A program made the position numbers and the translations under genes. Below are positions 1 to 5,618 of a DNA stretch of 5,618 nucleotides, piece after piece. This DNA is from Butyricicoccus_A sp945486175 (lineage in GTDB: Bacteria; Bacillota; Clostridia; Oscillospirales; Butyricicoccaceae): the NCBI GenBank assembly GCA_945829445.1, contig CALZUY010000133.1, forward strand, positions 1-5,618, in the 5' to 3' direction. The notes below the pieces were generated by a model. It was not told where the DNA came from and ran no database searches. It saw only the letters and a list, made by a program, of their open reading frames with translations. Every line of letters starts with the position of its first letter. The stretch's first letter is position 1.

Positions 1-48
1 AAGGTTCCGTTGGATATGGCATACCGTGCAAGATTTTTTCGGGCATAA
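1..48 (+). CDS. C-terminal tail of an upstream gene (partial)
   Basis: Frame 1 is open from the window edge and encodes KVPLDMAYRARFFRA before a TAA at 46-48. That stop lies 15 bases before the next ATG, with a good ribosome site (GGAGG, 51-55) between them, which is the spacing expected inside an operon. The other two forward frames are also open across this short stretch, so the frame choice rests on spacing only. From context (BFD [2Fe-2S] protein plus DAO flavoprotein downstream), the missing gene would most naturally be the NAD(P)/FAD-type subunit of a multi-subunit HcnABC-like amine or amino-acid dehydrogenase. Fifteen residues are too few to identify it. Confidence 0.35.
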   Translation, partial: KVPLDMAYRARFFRA

Positions 49-63
49 GCGGAGGGCGGAAAT

Positions 64-396
64 ATGAATGAACTCAGCAATCGGTTCCGTGATATCGGGG
101 AATTTGTTCCCGAACCGGATGATGACAGAATAATCTGCCGCTGTGAAGAGGTTACCAAGGGAGAAATCCGGCAGGCGGTTCACGACGGCATGTATACCAT
201 AACTGAAGTGCGGCGTTATCTGCGCACCGGCATGGGCCTCTGCCAGGGACAGACCTGCGGACGGCTGGTCAAGGGCATTATCGCAAAGGAGCTGGGCGTT
301 TCGCCGATGGAGCTGGAATCCGCGACGGCGCGCGCACCGATGCGCCCGGTGGAGATGGAGATTCTCGCCAATGAAAAAGGAGGCGGAGAAGCATGA
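64..396 (+). CDS. BFD-type [2Fe-2S]-binding protein, probable electron-transfer subunit of the adjacent flavoprotein
   Basis: Small soluble 110-residue protein with one bacterioferritin-associated-ferredoxin-like (BFD) domain at about residues 22-80. Four cysteines fit a [2Fe-2S] site: C25 and C27 in ICRCEEVT, then C60 and C65 in GLCQGQTCGR, the usual CxC...CxxxxC pattern of this fold. The tail ARAPMRPVEMEIL resembles the RPPxRPV segment that follows BFD domains in sarcosine oxidase alpha/HcnA-like dehydrogenase subunits. The start is fixed by GGAGG at 51-55, 8 bases before the ATG. The stop overlaps the next ATG as ATGA (393-396), so the two products are probably translationally coupled and work as partners. 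Inferred role: passing electrons from the FAD of the next gene's product to a carrier. A stand-alone regulatory ferredoxin is possible but less likely in this context. Confidence 0.85.
   Translation: MNELSNRFRDIGEFVPEPDDDRIICRCEEVTKGEIRQAVHDGMYTITEVRRYLRTGMGLCQGQTCGRLVKGIIAKELGVSPMELESATARAPMRPVEMEILANEKGGGEA
377..383 (+). promoter_or_regulatory. Ribosome binding site of the FAD oxidoreductase
   Basis: AAGGAGG, nearly a full anti-Shine-Dalgarno match, lies inside the last codons of the [2Fe-2S] gene, 9 bases before the ATG at 393. Together with the ATGA overlap it decides the start of the flavoprotein and allows both reinitiation and independent loading. Confidence 0.75.
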
Positions 397-1544
397 AGAA
401 AAATGCAGAGGTCATCGTCATCGGCGGCGGCGTCAACGGCTGTGCGGCAGCGTATTATCTGGCAAAGCAGGGCGTGAGCGTCATCGTCCTCGAGGGCAGT
501 GATTACATCGGCAACGGCGGCTCGTCCCGCAACGGCGGCGGTGTCCGGCAGTCCGGCCGCGACCCGCGCGAGCTCCCATATGCGATGTGGGGCATCCGGG
601 AGCTTTGGCCGACGCTGTCCGAGGAGCTGGGCGCAGACGTCGAATATTATCAGAAGGGTAACCTGCGCCTCGGCAAGAACGACGCGCACCGTGCAAAGCT
701 CCAGCAGCTTGCGGACAAGGCGAGCGCTGTCGGACTGGATGTCCGCATGATTTCCGGCGATGAGGCGCGCGAGATCAATCCGTATCTGTCAGAAGAGGTC
801 ACCTGCGCGAGCTGGTGCCCGACGGACGGACATGCGAACCCGATGCGCACCACACTGGCCTTTTTCCGCAGGGCACGCCAGCTCGGCGCACAGTTTTACA
901 CAGATGCCCGCGTTGCGGCAATCAAAACCATCCGCGGAAAAGCGCGTCAGGTTGTGCTGACAGATGGAACGGTGTTTGAGGGTGAATCCATCATCGTCGC
1001 GGCGGGATACCAGAGCCGTGCCATTCTCAACACAGTCGGCGTTGACATCCCGATGGTTGTGCGCAACGGTGAAACGCTGGTCACGGAGGCACAGCCGCCG
1101 ATGTTCTGGCAGATGCTCGGCACGGCAGCAGCTGACTTTTACGGCCATCAGACGCCGCACGGATCGTTTGTCTTCGGCGGCACAGCGGGTTACGACACCT
1201 TCAACAAGTTCCGCACGGACGGCATCGGTGTTCCGCAGACGACCAGCCTGCATCCGTCCTACCTGTGCCGTGCTATTCTCGGCTATTTCCCGGCACTCAA
1301 AGATGCAAAAATTGTCCGCACCTGGGCGGGCTGGCATGACCAGTGCGCGGACGGTGTCCCGGTCATCAGCCCGATTGACGAGGTGCCTGGCCTGATTGCG
1401 GCATGCGGCTTTTCCGGACACGGCTTCGGTACGGCACCGGCAGTCGGCAAGCTGCTTTCGGAGATGGCGACCGGACAGGAGCTCTCGGTCAACATGGATG
1501 CACTGCGGTATGACCGCTTTGTGGCAAAAGACCGGCTGGCATAA
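393..1544 (+). CDS. FAD-dependent oxidoreductase of the DAO family (sarcosine oxidase beta / HcnC-like amine or amino-acid dehydrogenase)
   Basis: 383-residue soluble flavoprotein, full length for the D-amino acid oxidase (DAO) fold. The N-terminal Rossmann motif is VIVIGGGVNG (G11, G13, G16), followed by the FAD-ribose acidic residue E34 in VLEGSD. SSRNGGGVR (44-52) is the second FAD-contacting stretch typical of this family. DGHANP (145-150), the AAGY strand end (203-206), WAGWHDQCADGVPV (311-324) and GFSGHGFGTAPAVGKL (339-354) are the usual later DAO blocks. The family oxidises a C-N bond of a secondary or primary amine or amino acid to an imine. With a BFD partner it most likely acts as a dehydrogenase rather than an O2-using oxidase, which suits an anaerobe. 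It is coupled to the preceding gene by a 4-base overlap and followed by a strong terminator. Substrate is unknown; sarcosine, proline or hydroxyproline-type, glycine and aromatic amines are all possible. Confidence 0.88.
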   Translation: MKKNAEVIVIGGGVNGCAAAYYLAKQGVSVIVLEGSDYIGNGGSSRNGGGVRQSGRDPRELPYAMWGIRELWPTLSEELGADVEYYQKGNLRLGKNDAHRAKLQQLADKASAVGLDVRMISGDEAREINPYLSEEVTCASWCPTDGHANPMRTTLAFFRRARQLGAQFYTDARVAAIKTIRGKARQVVLTDGTVFEGESIIVAAGYQSRAILNTVGVDIPMVVRNGETLVTEAQPPMFWQMLGTAAADFYGHQTPHGSFVFGGTAGYDTFNKFRTDGIGVPQTTSLHPSYLCRAILGYFPALKDAKIVRTWAGWHDQCADGVPVISPIDEVPGLIAACGFSGHGFGTAPAVGKLLSEMATGQELSVNMDALRYDRFVAKDRLA

Positions 1545-1571
1545 CACAGTCAAAATTCAGACAGGAAGAGC

Positions 1572-1619
1572 AACGGCGCTCAGATTTTCCGGGCAGGGAA
1601 ATTTGAGTGCCGTTTTATT
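1572..1619 (+). terminator. Rho-independent terminator after the flavoprotein gene
   Basis: Arms 1572-1590 and 1596-1614 pair over 19 positions (AACGGC... with ...GCCGTT at the base) with three G-U wobbles, at 1578/1608, 1583/1603 and 1588/1598. The loop is GGGCA (1591-1595). The 3' arm runs directly into TTTTATT (1613-1619). It starts 27 bases after the flavoprotein stop. By its form it should end most transcripts coming from the upstream genes, separating them from the permease cluster. Confidence 0.85.
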
Positions 1620-1629
1620 GTATACATAT

Positions 1630-1642
1630 CGCGCGGTGCGCG
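1630..1642. other. Small GC-rich dyad in the permease leader
   Basis: CGCGC-GGT-GCGCG is a perfect 5-bp inverted repeat with a 3-base centre, between the terminator and the permease ribosome site. It could be a weak RNA hairpin or an operator half-site pair. It is short enough to arise by chance. I found no convincing -35/-10 pair in 1615-1660: TATACA at 1621-1626 lacks a properly spaced -35. Confidence 0.3.
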
Positions 1643-1657
1643 GAATCACAACAATGT

Positions 1658-1665
1658 AAGGAAAG
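1658..1665 (+). promoter_or_regulatory. Ribosome binding site of the permease, start ambiguous
   Basis: AAGGAAAG precedes two in-frame start candidates, TTG at 1672 (6 bases away) and ATG at 1678 (12 bases away). The spacing slightly favours the TTG. The ATG codon and the resulting N-terminus MEKSKFNKVLG, which begins just ahead of the first helix as usual in the family, favour 1678. The two products differ by only two residues. Confidence 0.5.
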
Positions 1666-1677
1666 AAGTGATTGGTT

Positions 1678-3120
1678 ATGGAAAAATCCAAATTCAACAA
1701 GGTATTGGGCATGTCGGATGTTCTGGTCATTGCCTTCGGCGCCATGATCGGCTGGGCATGGGTTGTCAGCACCGGCGACTGGATCAGCACGGCGGGTACC
1801 ATCGGTGCAATCTTCGCGTTTGTCATCGGCGGCATCATGGTATTCCTTGTCAGCCTGACATATGCGGAGCTGACCTCAGCCATGCCGCAGTGCGGCGGCG
1901 AACACGTATTCAGTTATCGTGCGATGGGACCGAATGCATCCTTTGTCTGCACATGGGCGATTGTCCTCGGCTATGCATCGGTTGCAGCGTTTGAAGCGTG
2001 TGCCATGCCGACGGTCATCACCTACATTTTCCCGAATTTCCTTCAAGGTTATATGTACACGATTGCGGGATTTGATGTCTACGCATCCTGGGTTGCCGTC
2101 GCAGTTATCGCAGCCATCATTATTACGTATATCAACCTGAGAGGCGTCAAGACAGCAGCCATCCTCCAGACGGTGTTTACTGTCCTGATCGCCGCCGCAG
2201 GCATTGCGCTGGTTGCGGCCTCCGCAGTCAATGGCAGCGGTGAAACGCTGATGTCCTATCCGTTTGCTGATGTGGACTTTTCCGATTGCTCCAAGCTCGG
2301 CGGTATCCTGACGATTGCCGTCATGACTCCGTTCTATTTCGTCGGCTTTGACGTCATCCCGCAGGTCGCGGAAGAAATCAACATTCCATATAAGAAGCTC
2401 GGCAAAATCATGCTGCTCTCCATCATCATGGCAGTCGCCTTTTATGCACTGGTTGTTTTTGGTGTCGGCTACATCCTGCCGGTCGGCGACATGGCTGGCT
2501 CTGACCTGCCGACGGCTTCCGCAATGGAACTCGCCTTCGGTATCCCGGCAATGGCAAAGGTCATGGTCATCGGTGGTATCGCTGGCATGATTACCTCCTG
2601 GAACTCCTTCATCATCGGCGGCTCCCGCGCCATGTTCTCCATGGCAGAATCCAAGATGCTGCCGGAAACGTTCGCAAAGCTGAATCCCAAGACAAAGGCT
2701 CCGACCAATGCAATCCTGTTTATCGGCATTGCGTCTGCAATCGCTCCGTTCTTCGGCAGAAAGATGCTCGTCTGGATCGTTGACGCAGGTTCCCTCGGCG
2801 TCTGTGTTGCTTACCTGATGGTTTCGCTGTCCTTCCTGATTCTCCGCAAAAAGGAGCCGGAGATGAACCGCCCGTACTGCGTCAAGCACGGCATGCTGGT
2901 CGGTGTTCTCGCAGTCATCATGTCCGGTTTCTTCACTGTTCTGTACATCATTCCGCTGCCGTTCGCAAGCACTGCACTGGTCTGGCAGGAATGGATTGTT
3001 GCAGGTCTGTGGATTGTTCTCGGCGTGGTGTTCTTCGCCTACTGCAAGAAGAAGTTCGGTGCGGAGTTCGGCAGACACATCGATGTCATGCTGGATGAGC
3101 GTCTGATGGAAAAGGACTAA
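1678..3120 (+). CDS. APC-superfamily amino acid/amine permease, 12 membrane segments
   Basis: 480-residue integral membrane transporter of the amino acid-polyamine-organocation family; members move amino acids or amines by proton symport or exchange. About twelve hydrophobic segments are visible, near residues 12-33, 40-62, 86-112, 134-151, 158-183, 207-229, 243-268, 292-315, 343-359, 364-388, 405-425 and 437-456. Helix 1 carries FGAMIGWAWVV, the broken-helix glycine motif that binds the substrate backbone in APC proteins. Helix 6 ends in FVGFDVIPQVAEEI, the family's conserved GFD...AEE block. The C-terminus is short, basic then acidic (CKKKFGAEF...). The start at 1678 was preferred to the TTG at 1672 (see the ribosome-site entry). 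It lies downstream of a terminator and 7 bases before the alcohol dehydrogenase, so it heads the second cluster. Probable job: import of the substrate, or exchange of substrate for product. Substrate cannot be read from sequence. Confidence 0.9.
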   Translation: MEKSKFNKVLGMSDVLVIAFGAMIGWAWVVSTGDWISTAGTIGAIFAFVIGGIMVFLVSLTYAELTSAMPQCGGEHVFSYRAMGPNASFVCTWAIVLGYASVAAFEACAMPTVITYIFPNFLQGYMYTIAGFDVYASWVAVAVIAAIIITYINLRGVKTAAILQTVFTVLIAAAGIALVAASAVNGSGETLMSYPFADVDFSDCSKLGGILTIAVMTPFYFVGFDVIPQVAEEINIPYKKLGKIMLLSIIMAVAFYALVVFGVGYILPVGDMAGSDLPTASAMELAFGIPAMAKVMVIGGIAGMITSWNSFIIGGSRAMFSMAESKMLPETFAKLNPKTKAPTNAILFIGIASAIAPFFGRKMLVWIVDAGSLGVCVAYLMVSLSFLILRKKEPEMNRPYCVKHGMLVGVLAVIMSGFFTVLYIIPLPFASTALVWQEWIVAGLWIVLGVVFFAYCKKKFGAEFGRHIDVMLDERLMEKD

Positions 3121-3127
3121 TGCACAT

Positions 3128-4279
3128 ATGAAAGACTTTACATTTTCTGTACCGCAGGAAATCATATTCGGTTCCGGCAGCCTGAACAGGCTGCCGGAGC
3201 TGTTGAAAAAACAGAATGCGGCGCGTGTCCTGCTGGTGTCCGGTCCGCATTTGGAAAAAATGGGCGTGGTCGGACATATTCGGGACAGTATTACAGAAGC
3301 AGGCCTTGCCTGTGAAGCATTTACCGATGTCGAGGCAAATCCCTCGATTGAGACTGTGGAAAAAGCGGCTGCTGCATACCGGACATTCGGTGCAGATGCA
3401 ATCGTTGCGATGGGCGGCGGCTCCCCGATGGATGTTGCAAAGGCAGCAGGCGTGCTGGTCACATATGGCGGAAACATCGCCGATTATGAGGGAATGGGCA
3501 AGGTGCCCGGCCCGATTGTTCCGCTGATTGCCATTCCGACCACGGCGGGCACCGGCTCGGAGGTCACGGCATTTTCCGTCATCACCGATCGCGCGAGAAA
3601 TTACAAACTCAGCGTCGGCAGCTATGATCTGATCCCGCGCTGCGCCATTCTTGACCCGGAGCTGCTGGTGACAACCCCGGCAGGCGTTGCAGCGGCATGC
3701 GGCATGGATGCACTGGTACACGCGCTGGAGGCGTATGTGTCGCGCGCGGCATCGCCGTTTTCCGATGCGATGGCGGAAAAGGCGCTGGAGCTGATCGGGC
3801 GCAGTCTGCGCGCGTTTGTCGCAAACCGCACCAATCTGGAAGCGGCATCGGATATGCTGGCGGGCAGCCTGTTTGCAGGCATTGCGTTCTCATGGGCGCG
3901 TCTCGGCAATGTCCATGCGATGGCACACCCGCTCGGCGGCTTTTTCAATGTCCCGCACGGTGTCGCCAATGCCATTTTGCTGCCGACAGTTGTGGAATAC
4001 AATGCAATTGCCGACCATGACGGAAAATATGAGGGCATTTACCGCCGCATTGCCGCAGCGCCCAAAGCGGAATTTTTACCGGACATGCTGGCGGACGAGC
4101 TGCGGCGTCTCGCTGTGAGCATCGGCATCCCAAAGACGCTGGCGGAGGTCGGCGTGGATGCGGAGAGAATCCCCGCAATGGCGGCGGATGCGATGAAATC
4201 CGGAAATATCCACTTCAATCCGCGCATGTCGACACAGGCGGATATAGAACAGCTCTACCGCAAAGCGATGGGCAAATAA
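3128..4279 (+). CDS. Iron-containing (group III) alcohol dehydrogenase
   Basis: 383-residue cytosolic NAD(P)-linked dehydrogenase, the usual length of the FucO/AdhE-C-type family. The N-terminal dinucleotide domain shows MGGGSPMDVAKA (95-106, with the GGGSxxD motif) and PTTAGTGSEVT (137-147). The C-terminal metal domain has GMDALVHALEAY (192-203) and HAMAHPLGGFFNVPHG (263-278). The expected Fe(II) ligands are all present: D194, H198, H263 and H277, plus the conserved H267, so it should be active. The family interconverts aldehydes and primary alcohols and normally runs towards reduction in fermenting anaerobes; the iron makes it oxygen sensitive. AAAGGA at 3111-3116, inside the end of the permease gene, serves as ribosome site 11 bases before the ATG; only 7 bases separate the two genes. 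Likely role here: reducing an aldehyde formed by amine oxidation to an alcohol. Lactaldehyde, butanol or 1,3-propanediol-type substrates cannot be excluded. Confidence 0.93.
   Translation: MKDFTFSVPQEIIFGSGSLNRLPELLKKQNAARVLLVSGPHLEKMGVVGHIRDSITEAGLACEAFTDVEANPSIETVEKAAAAYRTFGADAIVAMGGGSPMDVAKAAGVLVTYGGNIADYEGMGKVPGPIVPLIAIPTTAGTGSEVTAFSVITDRARNYKLSVGSYDLIPRCAILDPELLVTTPAGVAAACGMDALVHALEAYVSRAASPFSDAMAEKALELIGRSLRAFVANRTNLEAASDMLAGSLFAGIAFSWARLGNVHAMAHPLGGFFNVPHGVANAILLPTVVEYNAIADHDGKYEGIYRRIAAAPKAEFLPDMLADELRRLAVSIGIPKTLAEVGVDAERIPAMAADAMKSGNIHFNPRMSTQADIEQLYRKAMGK
3173..3198. other. Perfect 12-bp inverted repeat inside the alcohol dehydrogenase start
   Basis: TCCGGCAGCCTG (3173-3184), a 2-base centre AA, then CAGGCTGCCGGA (3187-3198): every base pairs. 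It lies 45 bases after the ATG, over codons 16-24. As RNA it would form a very stable hairpin with a small loop. No U-run follows, so it is not an ordinary terminator. Possible roles are a protein-binding operator, an RNA processing or translation-control hairpin, or coincidence within a Gly/Ser/Leu-rich coding stretch. Confidence 0.6.
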
Positions 4280-4292
4280 ATTGATACAATTT
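4278..4292. other. AT-rich dyad abutting the OCD-gene ribosome site
   Basis: AAATTG-ATA-CAATTT is a perfect 6-bp inverted repeat. It begins in the stop codon of the alcohol dehydrogenase and ends one base before GGAGG. It could be a weak hairpin tuning access to the ribosome site, or a small operator. Its AT-rich make-up makes chance plausible. Confidence 0.35.
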
Positions 4293-4297
4293 GGAGG
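4293..4297 (+). promoter_or_regulatory. Ribosome binding site deciding the OCD-family start
   Basis: GGAGG stands 8 bases before the ATG at 4306. An in-frame TTG at 4291 would overlap this site and have no ribosome site of its own, so the longer product is rejected and 4306 is taken as the start. Confidence 0.8.
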
Positions 4298-4305
4298 AAA
4301 AGAAA

Positions 4306-5448
4306 ATGGAACTTCCCAAGGTTGACTTTTTATATCTGAGCGAACCGGACATGATTCAGGCCGGTGTCAAAGACATGGCAGGCTGCATCGATGCGATGGA
4401 GGATGTGTTCTCCCTGATGAGCAAGGGTGACTATATGATGGGTGGCCCGAATGGCAATGAACACGGCATCAAAATGATGTTCCCGAAGACTTCAAATGTC
4501 GAAGGAATGCCGCTGGACGGCCCGGACCGCCGTGTTGTCGCCATGCCCGCTTATCTGGGCGGCAAGTACCACCTGTGCGGCATCAAGTGCTATGGCTCCG
4601 ACCAGCGCAACCGCGGCAAGGGCCTGCCGCGCTCCATCCTGATGCTGACGCTGATGGATCTGGAAACCGGCGTGCCGATCGCGTATATGTCCGCCAATGT
4701 ACTGAGTGCCATGCGCACCGGCGCCGTGCCGGGACTGGGCGCACGCCATCTGAGCGCAAAGAACCCGAAGGTCGCAACCATTGTCGGGCCGGGCGTCATG
4801 GGCCGCACGGCGATTGATGCGTTTGTCACGGCACAGCCGACCATTGACACCGTCAAGATCAAGGGCAGAAGCCAGCGCGGTATTGATGCATTCATCCGTT
4901 ACTGCAAGGAAAACCATCCGACGCTGAAGAACTTCATCGTTTGCGAAACCATGGAACAGGCTTGCCGCGATTCGGATATTATCTGCTGCGGCACAACCAA
5001 TGCGCCGGTGTTTGAAGACAACCCATATGTCAACGGGGAATGGCTCAAGCCGGGCTGTCTGGTTATGGCGACCTCTGCCATGCTGATGGATGAGGATTTC
5101 ATGGCAGATAAAAGCAAGTGCAAACTGATTTCCGACAACTACAAGATGTATGAGGGCTGGGGCGTCGGCCGCGAATATCCCACGCAGAAGACGGTCAGCT
5201 CGCTCATCGGCATGCGCTTTTATGATCTGGTTGCTTCCGGCAAGATGAAGCGCGAGGACATCACGGATATCGGCGATATCCTGAACGGCTATGCCACCGG
5301 GCGCGAGTCGGAAGATCAGGTGATTGTCTATGCCGTTGGCGGCATGCCGACCGAGGACATTGCATGGGGCTATACCTGCTATCAGAAGGCGCTTGAGATG
5401 GGCATCGGCACCCCGCTGCACCTGTGGGACGAGCCGAATATGGCGTAA
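4306..5448 (+). CDS. Ornithine cyclodeaminase / mu-crystallin family protein, long form
   Basis: 380-residue cytosolic NAD(P)-binding protein of the OCD/mu-crystallin family, whose members include ornithine cyclodeaminase, an archaeal alanine dehydrogenase, ketimine reductases and SbnB. Family landmarks: MPAYLGG (80-86), CGIKCYGSD (91-99) with the substrate lysine K94, SAMRTGA (134-140) with the carboxylate-binding R137, the Rossmann loop GPGVMG (161-166), the acidic MDEDF (261-265) where the catalytic aspartate normally lies, and VGGMPTEDIAWG (344-355). After the second strand KGRS (186-189) lacks an acidic residue, hinting at NADP(H) (inference). The usual Arg near residue 55 appears replaced by HGIK (53-56). 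It is longer than classical members (about 310-350), mostly through extra residues at 44-78. My recollection is that some databases label proteins of this length tyramine oxidase subunit B; I could not check that. It is 26 bases after the alcohol dehydrogenase, in one operon. Reaction not assigned. Confidence 0.85.
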   Translation: MELPKVDFLYLSEPDMIQAGVKDMAGCIDAMEDVFSLMSKGDYMMGGPNGNEHGIKMMFPKTSNVEGMPLDGPDRRVVAMPAYLGGKYHLCGIKCYGSDQRNRGKGLPRSILMLTLMDLETGVPIAYMSANVLSAMRTGAVPGLGARHLSAKNPKVATIVGPGVMGRTAIDAFVTAQPTIDTVKIKGRSQRGIDAFIRYCKENHPTLKNFIVCETMEQACRDSDIICCGTTNAPVFEDNPYVNGEWLKPGCLVMATSAMLMDEDFMADKSKCKLISDNYKMYEGWGVGREYPTQKTVSSLIGMRFYDLVASGKMKREDITDIGDILNGYATGRESEDQVIVYAVGGMPTEDIAWGYTCYQKALEMGIGTPLHLWDEPNMA

Positions 5449-5473
5449 GTTATTTTAAAGCAAGATAATACAG

Positions 5474-5513
5474 GCCGGGGAATTGCTTTGCAGAGGGCAG
5501 TTCCCCGGCTTTT
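5474..5513 (+). terminator. Rho-independent terminator closing the second cluster
   Basis: GCCGGGGAATTGC (5474-5486) pairs with GCAGTTCCCCGGC (5497-5509) over 13 positions with one T-G wobble (5483/5500). The loop is 10 bases, and TTTT (5510-5513) follows at once. It starts 25 bases after the OCD-gene stop. The GC-rich base of the stem and the U-run are classical. Confidence 0.92.
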
Positions 5514-5548
5514 CGTGTGCGAAAAAATAAATTCTTCAATTTTACTGG

Positions 5549-5563
5549 GAATTGTAGAAATTC
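5549..5563. other. Inverted repeat just upstream of the promoter -35 box
   Basis: GAATT-GTAGA-AATTC is a perfect 5-bp inverted repeat ending 3 bases before the -35 element. A further CAATT (5537-5541) pairs with AATTG (5550-5554). The position suits an activator or repressor site for the downstream gene, but the stretch is AT-rich and the arms are short. Confidence 0.3.
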
Positions 5564-5566
5564 TGC

Positions 5567-5596
5567 TTGACAGGGCGGGGAAGAATATGGTAATCT
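5567..5596 (+). promoter_or_regulatory. Sigma-70/SigA-type promoter for a gene beyond the window
   Basis: Consensus -35 TTGACA (5567-5572), an 18-base spacer, then TAATCT (5591-5596) as a moderate -10, preceded by TG one base upstream (5588-5589), an extended -10. The expected transcript start is near 5603. It lies right after the terminator of the second cluster, so it drives a separate unit whose coding part is outside the window. Bases 5597-5618 show no ribosome site or start yet. Confidence 0.7.
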
Positions 5597-5618
5597 ATAT
5601 GCAACCAAAGAAATCCTA

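Noticed and set aside
789..1553. 254-codon minus-strand open frame opposite the flavoprotein
   Set aside because: It is antisense to a complete DAO-family gene and has no recognisable domain.
1618..1648. Possible promoter using TTGTAT or TATACA before the permease
   Set aside because: No pairing of -35 and -10 elements at 16-18 bases is acceptable here; TTGAGT to TATACA is only 12 bases and lies in the terminator stem.
3173..3198. Reading the alcohol dehydrogenase inverted repeat as a terminator
   Set aside because: The following bases (GCTGTTGAAAAAAC) hold no U-run, and the repeat lies inside an intact, essential part of the coding frame.
1876..3477. Very long open frame of 533 codons on the minus strand opposite the permease and the alcohol dehydrogenase
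   Set aside because: It is antisense to two clear genes and runs across their boundary. Its product is rich in Asp, His, Cys and Arg with no domain pattern, as expected from the complement of hydrophobic, GC-ending codons.
4291..4305. Upstream TTG start giving a five-residue longer OCD protein
   Set aside because: The TTG overlaps the GGAGG ribosome site itself, and the ATG at 4306 has ideal spacing from that site.
4492..5421. 309-codon minus-strand open frame opposite the OCD gene
   Set aside because: It is fully contained in a well-supported gene, has no family motif, and has a low-complexity Ala/His/Arg-rich product; a codon-bias shadow.

Overview
The window looks like a chromosomal piece of an anaerobic, moderately GC-rich Firmicute of the gut Clostridia type. 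The basis is purine-rich AGGAGG-like ribosome sites, tightly packed same-strand genes, GC in the mid-fifties by eye, and a gene set typical of anaerobic amine or amino-acid metabolism. No genus can be named from the sequence alone.

Layout, all on the plus strand. Bases 1-48 are probably the tail of an upstream gene. Next come a stand-alone BFD-type [2Fe-2S] protein (64-396) and an FAD-dependent DAO-family oxidoreductase (393-1544), which overlap by 4 bases (ATGA). A strong intrinsic terminator (stem 1572-1614) follows. After a short leader comes a second cluster: a 12-helix APC-family amino acid/amine permease (1678-3120), an iron-dependent group III alcohol dehydrogenase (3128-4279) and a long ornithine cyclodeaminase/mu-crystallin family protein (4306-5448). 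A second intrinsic terminator (5474-5513) closes the cluster. A sigma-70-like promoter (5567-5596) then points out of the window towards a gene that is not visible.

Working model (inference): the permease imports an amino acid or amine. The flavoprotein, with the [2Fe-2S] protein and probably a further upstream subunit, oxidises its C-N bond to an imine that hydrolyses to an aldehyde or keto product. The iron alcohol dehydrogenase reduces the aldehyde to an alcohol and recycles NAD(P)H. The OCD-family protein handles a related imino or amino intermediate. Such a set would form a redox-balanced, oxygen-independent route for a nitrogen compound. The substrate is not determined by the sequence; an aromatic amine such as tyramine is one candidate.

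Besides the genes, the window holds a perfect 12-bp inverted repeat inside the start of the alcohol dehydrogenase gene, a small AT-rich dyad touching the ribosome site of the OCD gene, and a GC-rich dyad in the permease leader. No tRNA, rRNA, CRISPR array, insertion sequence or broken gene was seen.
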